DNA of 12,793 bases from positions 1 through 12,793 of the forward strand of contig JAQUUV010000037.1 in assembly GCA_028693695.1 (NCBI GenBank), written 5' to 3'. The DNA is from Syntrophomonas sp. (GTDB lineage: Bacteria; Bacillota; Syntrophomonadia; Syntrophomonadales; Syntrophomonadaceae). The position numbers and the translations under genes are program-made. Shown here one piece after another: positions 1 to 6,642 of this stretch (position 1 is its first letter; every line of letters begins with the position of its first letter). The notes below the pieces were generated by a model. That model did no database searches and had not been told where the DNA came from. It saw only the letters and a program-made list of their open reading frames with translations.

Positions 1-1644
1 TTTATCCAGCTATTCCATGCCGGGAGGCAGACCTCTCGCCTGATATGTGGGGGCGAGCAGCCAGTGGCACCCTCTGCGATTTCCTGTACCATTATGAAGG
101 AACCGCCCCATGAGTTGAGTACGCTAGAAGTAAAGCAGATTATAAATGAATTCATTGCCGCAGCCCATTATGCTCACCGAGCAGGATTTGATGGGGTTGA
201 ACTACATGCAGCACATGGATATTTGATAAACCAGTTTTTATCGCCCCATACCAACCAACGCAGCGATGAATACGGAGGCAGCTTGCAAAATCGGCAGCGC
301 TTCTTGTTAGAGATCGTTACTGAAATAAAAGAGGTTTTACCTGAATTGACGATTTCAGTTCGCCTTAATATTGATGATTTCATTCAGGGAGGATTGGAAT
401 TAGAAGAGAGTCTTGAGGTGTGCCGGTGTTTGGAAAAATCCGGGGTGGATATTATCAACTGTTCCAGCGGTACCTATGAGTCAGGTTTGAAGAGTATAGA
501 GCCCGCTTCTTATGAGCAAGGGTGGCGGGTATACCTGGCAGAAGCAGTAAAAAAGGTTGTGGATATTCCAGTGATTTCTGGAGGAATGATACGCAATCCT
601 GATTTCGCCAATCAGGTACTGGCAGATAAGAAAGCTGATTTTATATTTCTGGGTCGCAGCCTGCTGGCGGATCCTGAATGGGCTAACAAAGCGCGCCAAA
701 ATAATATAGCCGATATTCGTCCGTGTATAAGTTGTAACAACTGTATAGGCAATAATTTTAAGGGTCTGGGAATTCGTTGTGCAGTGAATCCATTTACTGG
801 TCGTGAAACTATGTTGAACCAAGAAAAAATGGTTCAGAAGCAGGCCAGAGTGGTGATAGTTGGCGGCGGGCCAGCTGGAATGCAGGCTGCGGTATCCCTG
901 CGGCGGCATGGCCTTGAGGTAATCCTATATGAAAAAGAAGCTGAACTAGGAGGATTCATGGTTTTAGCTGGAGTTCCACCCCATAAGGAGCAGATTTTGG
1001 CTTTGCGCAATTATATGGTTAGAGAGTTATATAAATCAGAAGTGGAGCTAGTGCTTAACCATGAATTTACGCGGGATATTCTGGAGGCAATCAAGCCTGA
1101 TGTTTTGGTGCTGGCGACTGGATCAAAAGCAGTCCGGCCCGCACTTGCAGGCAGTGATCAGAGCAATTGCGTAGAGGCAGTTGAGGTCTTAGGTGGAAAG
1201 GTAGAGATATTTGGGGAGAAGGTAGTGGTAATCGGAGGTGGCACTACCGGGTGTGAGGTAGCGGATTATCTACTGCTTAGAGGTAATAAGGTGACTATCC
1301 TGGAAGCGGGGGTCTCTATGGCTGCGGATATGGAGAGGAAAAACCGCCGCGCTTTGATGAACAGCTTAGAAGATGCCGGGGTAGAGAAGAGAACTGGAGC
1401 CCGAGTGGTCCAGATAACGTCGGACAGTGTGTGTATAGAACTTGCTGGAGTTGAAGAACGATTGCCTGTTGACTGGGTGGTTTGGGCTACTGGATTTAAA
1501 CCGCAGGATGAACTTTTTAGCATAGCTCAGGAAGAGGTGCCTTTTGTTTTTCGCATCGGTGATGTTTTAAAAGTGAGGGGATTTAAAGAAGCCATACTGG
1601 AAGGTGAAATGTTGGGTAATACCATCGCCGGATTATTGAAATAA
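1..1644 (+). CDS. NADH:flavin oxidoreductase / 2,4-dienoyl-CoA reductase family protein (5' end missing)
   Basis: The frame is open from base 1 and already encodes family sequence there (QLFHAGRQ, then PVAPSAI), so the gene starts upstream of the window and the GTG at 64 is internal. The visible 547 residues lack roughly 100 or more N-terminal residues compared with full-length family members. Numbering from base 1, a TIM-barrel FMN domain carries the conserved HAAHGYLINQFLSP segment (about 69-82). A [4Fe-4S] cluster motif CISCNNC with a fourth Cys follows (C242, C245, C248, C260). An FAD-type Rossmann fold GGGPAGMQAA begins near 284, and a second, NAD(P)H-type dinucleotide fold GGGTTGCEVA begins near 408. 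This FMN/Fe-S/FAD architecture is shared by dienoyl-CoA reductases, enoate reductases and bile-acid BaiCD/BaiH-type enzymes. Such enzymes reduce activated C=C bonds with NAD(P)H in the cytoplasm. The exact substrate cannot be told from sequence. It lies 31 bp upstream of rnhB. Confidence 0.93.
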   Translation, partial: FIQLFHAGRQTSRLICGGEQPVAPSAISCTIMKEPPHELSTLEVKQIINEFIAAAHYAHRAGFDGVELHAAHGYLINQFLSPHTNQRSDEYGGSLQNRQRFLLEIVTEIKEVLPELTISVRLNIDDFIQGGLELEESLEVCRCLEKSGVDIINCSSGTYESGLKSIEPASYEQGWRVYLAEAVKKVVDIPVISGGMIRNPDFANQVLADKKADFIFLGRSLLADPEWANKARQNNIADIRPCISCNNCIGNNFKGLGIRCAVNPFTGRETMLNQEKMVQKQARVVIVGGGPAGMQAAVSLRRHGLEVILYEKEAELGGFMVLAGVPPHKEQILALRNYMVRELYKSEVELVLNHEFTRDILEAIKPDVLVLATGSKAVRPALAGSDQSNCVEAVEVLGGKVEIFGEKVVVIGGGTTGCEVADYLLLRGNKVTILEAGVSMAADMERKNRRALMNSLEDAGVEKRTGARVVQITSDSVCIELAGVEERLPVDWVVWATGFKPQDELFSIAQEEVPFVFRIGDVLKVRGFKEAILEGEMLGNTIAGLLK

Positions 1645-1675
1645 GGGGCTAGTCCCTAAGTTGGGTGGACAAGAA

Positions 1676-2359
1676 ATGAGTTTGAAAACTTCTTCTTTGG
1701 ATGGAGAACGGGAGCGTATTGAAAAGCTTAAATACTACGAAAATGGAGCCTGCCAGGAGGGCTACCATCTGGTCGCAGGAATTGATGAAGTGGGGCGGGG
1801 TTGTATCGCTGGTCCAGTAGCGGCAGCAGCGGTTATTCTGCCCCGGGATTTTTTTCTGGCAGGTGTAAACGACTCCAAGTTGCTTAGTGAGAAAAAAAGG
1901 CTGCAAATGGTGGTGGAAATTAAGCGGGAGGCTTTGGCTTGGTCAGTGGTTATGATTTCTCCTCAGCGCATTGACCAGCAAAATATTCTGCTAGCCACCA
2001 AAGAGGCTATGCGTACTGCTGTAAATGAGCTCCTGCCAGTTCCTGATTTTCTACTCATTGATGCTGTGAAAATCCCCGATATAAATATTAGACAATACCC
2101 GATTATTAAGGGTGATAGCTTGAGCATTTCGATTGCCTGTGCGTCCATCATTGCCAAAGTGGAGAGAGACCAGTCTATGCAAGCTTATGATAGGATTTAT
2201 CCTGGTTATGGTTTTGCCAGGCACAAGGGCTATGCTACTCGTGAACATATTATAGCCTTGGAGAATTTCGGACCTACCCCTATTCACCGGGGCAGTTTTG
2301 AACCAGTTAAATCAATACTTGGAGGTGCCTATGGAGCCCAGCCAAATCTCTTTAAATAA
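1676..2359 (+). CDS. rnhB: Ribonuclease HII
   Basis: Endonuclease that cuts the RNA strand of RNA-DNA hybrids and removes misincorporated ribonucleotides. From the ATG at 1676 the protein has 227 residues, normal for the family. All four acidic catalytic residues are visible: D37 and E38 in GIDEVGRG, D129 in LLIDA and D147 in IIKGD (spacing D129-D147 of 18, as in characterised enzymes). Other landmarks are NDSKLL, SIIAKVERD and the conserved HKGYATREH segment. I chose ATG 1676 because GGTGG (1664-1668) lies 7 nt upstream. A TTG at 1661 would add five residues but has no good ribosome-binding site. The 3' end overlaps the next gene by 29 bp, suggesting translational coupling. The order rnhB, FliK-like gene, FlhB-tail gene resembles the rnhB-ylqG-ylqH order of Bacillus. 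Confidence 0.95.
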   Translation: MSLKTSSLDGERERIEKLKYYENGACQEGYHLVAGIDEVGRGCIAGPVAAAAVILPRDFFLAGVNDSKLLSEKKRLQMVVEIKREALAWSVVMISPQRIDQQNILLATKEAMRTAVNELLPVPDFLLIDAVKIPDINIRQYPIIKGDSLSISIACASIIAKVERDQSMQAYDRIYPGYGFARHKGYATREHIIALENFGPTPIHRGSFEPVKSILGGAYGAQPNLFK

Positions 2360-4727
2360 AGTCACCCTAAATGTCAGTTCCCCCAAAGATGGCGGGGTCA
2401 GCCTGAACAAGGGAGAAATGGTTAAAGGAACGGTGCAAGAGGTAAGACCGGATGGCTTGGTAATGATCGTTATTAAGGGCAAATTAGTCGAAGCGGTGTC
2501 CGAGGTACCGGTTAAGCCTGGTCAGGATTTGTATCTCATGGTAGATGATTTTCGCAATGGTAAGACCTATCTAAAGCTAGTAAGCCCAGAAATGATGGGG
2601 AAGATTGAAAATGCCAATATAAAGGCTAATCTTCAACAAATGGGTATAACGGCCAAGGAAGAAACCGTTCTCCTGGCTAGCAAACTGGTGCAGCATAATC
2701 TGCCGGTAACCCCTGATAGCCTTAACGAACTGGCTCGAGTCGTCAAACTGATAGGTGGAAGCAACCCCAAAAATCTTGAGATAGCAGCTTTCGCTCTTTC
2801 TCGGGGAATAGTAAACCGGGAGGCACTTACGGCCCTAGCCAGCTTTTTAGCTCCTGAAACGAATAAGGCTCAACTACTAACAGTGCTCAATCGTTTGCTG
2901 AGTATATTAACAACTCAGCTTCCTACAACGTTGTCGGCAGAAACGTCGCCACTTCAAAAAATGGCGTCAGCTACGGTCATGCCTGCTGCCATCAATATTG
3001 CATCTGAATCGCTGCCTTCAGGGAGCATATCGACTTCATCGACAATATTAGCATCCGGTCCGGAATCCTCGCTAAGCTCAGTGAAAGGGGAATCAGCAAC
3101 TCCGACAACCAGTATTGCTCAAGAGACAGTCGCAGCCACCCCGGCAAAGGGCGAAGTGGCCCAGCCAGGCGTGAGCGTTGGCCAGTCATCAACTCCGACC
3201 GCATCGGCTAGAGGGGAACTCGCACCGCAGGCAACTAGTGTTAGTCAGGAGGGGGCTCCAGTAGCCCCAGTGAAAGCTGAGCCAGTGCTTTTAGTGTCTA
3301 ATACTGCCAAGGAGATAGCTAATGCTAATCAAGTGAAAGGGGAGCCAACAGCTCAGACAGCCAGTGTTGCTCAAGAGTCAGCCTTGGCCAACCCAGTAAA
3401 GGGTGAAGTAGCCCAGCCAGGCGTGAGCGTTGGCCAGTCATCAACTCCGACCGCATCGGGTAGGGGGGAACTCGCACCGCAGACAACTAGTGTTAGTCAG
3501 GAGGGGGCTCCAGTAGCCCCAGTGAAAGCTGAGCCAGTGCTTTTAGTGTCTAATACTGCCAAGGAGATAGCTAATGCTAATCAAGTGAAAGGGGAGCCAG
3601 CAGCTCCAAGTACCAGTGCTGCTCAAGAGACGGTCCCGGCTACCCCGGTAAAGGGTGAAGTGGCTCAGCCAGGCGTGAGCGTTGGCCAGTCATCAACTCC
3701 GACCGCATCGGGTAGAGGGGAACTCACATCACAGGCAAGTAATGTTGTACAGGGTACAAATACTGCCAATCCAGCGAGGGAGGAGAGTACCGGTATTTAT
3801 CAGCACATCTTGCCTGATGGTGAGGCAGATATTCCTTCTCAGAATGCTTCGAGAGCAGCTGGTTCGGAAACACCGCGGGTTATGCTGGAAAACCTTTTAA
3901 AGCTCGCGCCTACAAGTGCCGGAACGGCTGAACCGGATGGAAATGCCGCTCTGAAAACAGGCGAATCCGATAGAAACCTGGTTTTGTCAGGAGAAACACC
4001 TGTGGTTCAAACAGATAATGATTCTGGGCTACCCCAGGATAACCTGACTAGGCGGGTCGTCAATCTTTTGCAGACATTAGTAGACATCATGGAGCTTGAT
4101 CCCGAATCTTCTCCTGATAAAATCGCTGAAAAACTTCAGAATAGCACTCAGTCGGAACGAGAAATTATAAAGGCCTTACTGTTATTGGAGGACCTGACCG
4201 CCGATAAGGGAGTAGGGGAGAAAATCACCTCGTTAAAAGATCTTCCGATACGGTTAGAAAATTTGGAGAAAGAAATATCCGGTCAACGACTGTTTAACCT
4301 GTCATCTCGGACTCCAGGTGAGAATATTACCAGCTATTATTTCTCTTTTCCGGTGAAGATGGATAATGGGTACAGTATGTGCCAGTTGAAGATAAACAAA
4401 GATTCCCGCCAAAAACTGAAAGATATGGATAACCTGAATTTTGTGGTTTCGCTGAACACCAGTAAAATGGGGATCGTTCTTTTTCATGTAAACTGGCATC
4501 GCCAGGGAACTATTAAGCTGCAGGGAGTTGTAGAAACTCAGTCAACCTGTAATTACATGAACAAGAACATGGGGGAACTGGTAGCTAAACTTCAAGGACT
4601 GGGTTTCAAAGTGTCAAACTTGGGGGTGAAGGTTAGCGCTTCCCCGGCGGAGATTAACTGTGCAAAACCTGAATTTGAGGATGTAACCCAGAAGATTAGG
4701 CCTCTTGGAATTGATGTAACCGTTTAG
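2331..4727 (+). CDS. FliK-like (YlqG-type) protein with internal repeat array
   Basis: A 798-residue protein that I assign to the FliK-like family from its layout and position. The N-terminal ~60 residues look like a small beta-rich module (GEMVKGTVQEV, then MIVIKGKLVEA), followed by a helical region to about residue 215. A low-complexity Ala/Ser/Thr/Pro region follows, including eleven 21-residue repeats (252-482). The C-terminal part (about 665-780) has the alternating hydrophobic strands and closing helix of a flagellar hook-length-control (Flg_hook) domain. There is no signal peptide or membrane segment. GGAGG (2321-2325) precedes ATG 2331, so I prefer it to the TTG at 2298. The next gene is an FlhB C-domain protein, and FliK and FlhB interact in flagellar export switching, so this pair may be a detached FliK/FlhB module. 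No other flagellar gene is present, so a flagellar role is unproven. Confidence 0.72.
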   Translation: MEPSQISLNKVTLNVSSPKDGGVSLNKGEMVKGTVQEVRPDGLVMIVIKGKLVEAVSEVPVKPGQDLYLMVDDFRNGKTYLKLVSPEMMGKIENANIKANLQQMGITAKEETVLLASKLVQHNLPVTPDSLNELARVVKLIGGSNPKNLEIAAFALSRGIVNREALTALASFLAPETNKAQLLTVLNRLLSILTTQLPTTLSAETSPLQKMASATVMPAAINIASESLPSGSISTSSTILASGPESSLSSVKGESATPTTSIAQETVAATPAKGEVAQPGVSVGQSSTPTASARGELAPQATSVSQEGAPVAPVKAEPVLLVSNTAKEIANANQVKGEPTAQTASVAQESALANPVKGEVAQPGVSVGQSSTPTASGRGELAPQTTSVSQEGAPVAPVKAEPVLLVSNTAKEIANANQVKGEPAAPSTSAAQETVPATPVKGEVAQPGVSVGQSSTPTASGRGELTSQASNVVQGTNTANPAREESTGIYQHILPDGEADIPSQNASRAAGSETPRVMLENLLKLAPTSAGTAEPDGNAALKTGESDRNLVLSGETPVVQTDNDSGLPQDNLTRRVVNLLQTLVDIMELDPESSPDKIAEKLQNSTQSEREIIKALLLLEDLTADKGVGEKITSLKDLPIRLENLEKEISGQRLFNLSSRTPGENITSYYFSFPVKMDNGYSMCQLKINKDSRQKLKDMDNLNFVVSLNTSKMGIVLFHVNWHRQGTIKLQGVVETQSTCNYMNKNMGELVAKLQGLGFKVSNLGVKVSASPAEINCAKPEFEDVTQKIRPLGIDVTV
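3084..3776 (+). repeat. Nested coding tandem repeat: 11 x 63 bp in a 252-bp higher-order unit
   Basis: Eleven 21-residue units, each opening with K/R-G/A-E (KGES, KGEV, RGEL, KAEP and so on), are grouped four at a time into an 84-residue (252-bp) super-repeat. Copy 1 covers 3084-3335, copy 2 covers 3336-3587, and copy 3 covers 3588-3776 with only three units. Bases 3232-3347 and 3484-3599 are identical over 116 bp, including silent positions, which points to recent duplication. The array lies in the Pro/Ala/Thr-rich middle of the FliK-like protein and keeps the reading frame throughout. Confidence 0.95.
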
Positions 4728-4738
4728 GAGGCTACGCT

Positions 4739-5074
4739 ATGGGTAAGAATATTATCTCCATGACTCCGGTAGTAAGAATTGTAGATTTTGGAGGTTTCAT
4801 TGTGGATAAGAAAAGACAAAACGAAAAAGCAGTAGCTCTGCGTTACCAGCGCGACAAGGATGACGTACCGGTCGTTGTAGCTAAGGGCAGGGGATTGCTG
4901 GCTGAACGCATTTGCGAAGTGGCTGCAGAGAGCGGGGTGCCCGTAAAAGAGGATAAAGAACTGGCAGATTACCTGATGGCATTGGATTTATACGAAGAGA
5001 TACCGCCGGAGCTTTATGCGGTAGTGGCGGAGATACTGTCACATATCTATAGAATGGATAAAAAGTACACTTAG
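4739..5074 (+). CDS. FlhB C-terminal-domain-like (YlqH/EscU-type) export switch protein
   Basis: A soluble 111-residue protein equivalent to the cytoplasmic tail of FlhB/YscU without the membrane part. The segment KAVALRYQRDKDDVPVVVAKG and the following ICEVAAESGVPVKEDKELADYL and EIPPELYAVVAEIL blocks match the FlhB C-domain pattern. At the place of the autocleavage motif NPTH the protein has RQNE (26-29), so self-cleavage of the FlhB type is not expected. ATG 4739 has AGGAGG seven bases upstream. A second in-frame start, GTG 4802, also has a perfect GGAGG seven bases upstream and would give a 90-residue protein starting just before the domain, close to the usual size of YlqH-type proteins. 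The gene begins 11 bp after the FliK-like gene and ends 10 bp before yraN. Domain assignment is firm, cellular role unknown. Confidence 0.85.
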   Translation: MGKNIISMTPVVRIVDFGGFIVDKKRQNEKAVALRYQRDKDDVPVVVAKGRGLLAERICEVAAESGVPVKEDKELADYLMALDLYEEIPPELYAVVAEILSHIYRMDKKYT

Positions 5075-5084
5075 GGAGAAGCTG

Positions 5085-5432
5085 ATGAGAAAAGAGCTTG
5101 GCAACCGGGGTGAGGAGATAGCTGCTCGCTACCTTAAAGAGCAGGGTTACAGGATATTAACTCGCAATTATCGGAGTCGGTACGGGGAAGTTGACATCAT
5201 CTGCACCTATGAGCAGAGTATTGTCTTCGTAGAGGTAAAAACCCGCAACAGTACAAGCTTCGGCTCTCCTGAAGAGTCGATAACTAGAAGCAAGCGAGAA
5301 CATATCCGTAAAGTTGCCCTCATATATCTCCAATCCTACCCGCATCCCTTTAAAGAAATGCGCTTTGATGTAATTGGAATTCTTATGGACGGAAACGAGC
5401 CCCGTATCAACCACTTAGTGGCTGCGTTTTAA
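5085..5432 (+). CDS. yraN: YraN / UPF0102 family nuclease-like protein
   Basis: A 115-residue protein of the UPF0102 family, which has a restriction-endonuclease-like fold. The family signature is present: GNRGEEIAARYL at the N-terminus, then GEVDII (E35, D37) and VFVEVKTR (E50, K52), which form the E-x-D...E-x-K pattern of the fold, and a late RFDVIGI strand. Biochemical function in Bacteria is not established, although a role in DNA processing is often suggested because of the fold. The ATG is preceded by AGGGAGA (5073-5079) which overlaps the stop of the upstream gene. This is the last gene of the rnhB cluster, and a 221-bp repeat-bearing spacer follows. Confidence 0.93.
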   Translation: MRKELGNRGEEIAARYLKEQGYRILTRNYRSRYGEVDIICTYEQSIVFVEVKTRNSTSFGSPEESITRSKREHIRKVALIYLQSYPHPFKEMRFDVIGILMDGNEPRINHLVAAF

Positions 5433-5489
5433 CCCGGAAATAAAGGTGCATGGAAGTAATTATTCTGCTAATATAACTGTATTAACTGC

Positions 5490-5612
5490 GGGGACATACT
5501 ATACGGGGACATTATTATACGGGGACATTACATACGGGGACATTCCCCGAAGGGGTGTGTCCCCATACACTAATCGGGGTGTGTCCCCAAACATTAATCG
5601 GGGTGAATCCCC
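5490..5612. repeat. GGGGACA/TGTCCCC palindromic repeat cluster (REP-like)
   Basis: The left half has four GGGGACAT boxes at 5490, 5505, 5521 and 5536 (15-16 bp period). The right half has three 24-bp units of the form GGGG-N5-CCCC at 5552, 5576 and 5600. The two halves are largely inverse complements. Centrally, 5536-5548 and 5552-5564 form a hairpin pairing 12 of 13 positions (one a T-G wobble) around a GAA loop. It lies between yraN and folD. Nothing here looks like a protein-coding gene, and no T-run follows to make it a standard terminator. Such GGGGACA palindromes resemble dispersed REP-type elements, but I see only this one cluster in the window. Confidence 0.85.
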
Positions 5613-5653
5613 ATACCTCAAAAGACATATTTTGATTTTTGGGAGGATTATAA

Positions 5654-6502
5654 ATGTTGATTTATGGTAAAGAGATAAGGGAAAATGTAAAAGAGGAAGT
5701 GAAAAAGGCAGCTGAGGTAACCCAAATGGCTATGACCATTATCCAAGTAGGGGAAGAGGGTCCTTCAGCCGCTTATATAAACGGAATAAAAAACTTTGCA
5801 CGGGATGTAGGAATTGAAGTAACAGTGTTGAATTTTGCTTCTGAGATAAAAGAAGTCGAACTTCTGGAGAAGATTGATGAGTTAAACCGTGACCCGGCGA
5901 TGACAGGTATAATGATTCAAAAACCGCTGCCGGGTCATATTAACGCAGACTTGATTGTGAACTCCATCGATTATCATAAAGATGTAGAGGGAATTCACCC
6001 ATTTAATCTTGGTCGGCTCTTAACTAAAGAACCGGGTGTTAAACCGACTACCCCCAAAGCGGTCATCCGTATGCTAAAAGATCATCACATCGATATGGAT
6101 GGCCAAAAGGTCACCATTGTAGGGCGTAGTACCATTTTAGGCGGCCCACTGGCGGTTATGATGACAGCAGAGAATGCAACCGTTACTGTATGTCATACCC
6201 ATACCCGAGATCTCAGCCAGGAAACTAGAAATGCTGATATAGTTATCGCGGCTTTGGGAAAAATGAATTTCATTACTGCTGACATGGTAAAGGAAAACAG
6301 TGTCATTATTGATGCGGGTATTAATTTTGACGAACACGGCAAGATGATGGGTGACGTTCATCCTGAAGCCCGGGCCAAAGCGAGAGTAGCGAGTGCAGTG
6401 CCCGGAGGGGTAGGGGTCATTACGGTTGCGGAACTTTTTGATAATTTGAGGATTTTAGCGGAGCAAAAACAGGCTTGCTGTGGTAGCGCCGGGCAAAAAT
6501 AG
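5654..6502 (+). CDS. folD: FolD-type methylenetetrahydrofolate dehydrogenase/cyclohydrolase, divergent active site
   Basis: Canonical FolD interconverts 5,10-methylene-, 5,10-methenyl- and 10-formyl-tetrahydrofolate. This 282-residue protein has the family length and landmarks: GIMIQKPLPGHI (86-97), HPFNLGRLL, TTPKAV, the dinucleotide-binding GRSTILGGPLAVMM, ATVTVCHTHT and the C-terminal VPGGVG. In the usual Y-x3-K active-site motif, Tyr41 is present but the lysine position is Ile45, with Lys at 46. The spacing from Tyr to the following GI (x11) is unchanged, so a simple gap does not restore it. The usual KDVDG is KDVEG (Glu112), and Leu of VQLPLP is Lys90. Gln89 is kept. Dehydrogenase function is plausible, but cyclohydrolase function is doubtful by analogy with lysine mutants of characterised enzymes. 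GGGAGG (5641-5646) precedes ATG 5654. Confidence 0.93.
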   Translation: MLIYGKEIRENVKEEVKKAAEVTQMAMTIIQVGEEGPSAAYINGIKNFARDVGIEVTVLNFASEIKEVELLEKIDELNRDPAMTGIMIQKPLPGHINADLIVNSIDYHKDVEGIHPFNLGRLLTKEPGVKPTTPKAVIRMLKDHHIDMDGQKVTIVGRSTILGGPLAVMMTAENATVTVCHTHTRDLSQETRNADIVIAALGKMNFITADMVKENSVIIDAGINFDEHGKMMGDVHPEARAKARVASAVPGGVGVITVAELFDNLRILAEQKQACCGSAGQK

Positions 6503-6558
6503 AGCCTAATTACCTCCAGGATTGGGATAATATATCATCATTTTCTAAGGTTTAGTAC

Positions 6559-6588
6559 TTGAAGAATTTAAAATAATAACAATATAAT
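6559..6588 (+). promoter_or_regulatory. Putative sigma-A promoter for the activator gene
   Basis: TTGAAG (6559-6564) and a perfect TATAAT (6583-6588) are separated by 18 bp, about 55 bp upstream of the activator start codon. It is the best vegetative promoter-like sequence in the 140-bp folD/activator spacer and would make the activator, moaD-like gene and small ORF one transcription unit. Confidence 0.55.
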
Positions 6589-6642
6589 GAGTACAGTATC
6601 TTGCAGACTCGGATTTTGACGAAAAATAGGGGAGGTTAAGAC

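Noticed and set aside
481..909. 142-residue minus-strand frame opposite the flavoprotein
   Set aside because: The + strand frame has clear Fe-S and FAD motifs here; the opposite frame shows no recognisable domain or start context.
3682..3900. 72-residue + strand frame inside the FliK-like gene
   Set aside because: It is an alternate frame of the repeat region, Arg/His-rich with no family features, and the main frame is intact across it.
5536..5564. Intrinsic terminator after yraN
   Set aside because: The hairpin is strong but is followed by ATACACTAATC and further repeats rather than a T-run.
5490..5612. CRISPR array
   Set aside because: Units are 15-24 bp with spacers of only a few bases that are themselves similar; there are no unique ~30-bp spacers and no cas genes.
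5446..5670. 74-residue open frame over the yraN-folD spacer
   Set aside because: Its repetitive sequence comes from the GGGGACA repeats, it has no ribosome-binding site and it runs into the folD start.
6503..6558. Terminator after folD
   Set aside because: No stable GC-rich stem followed by T residues could be found in this stretch.
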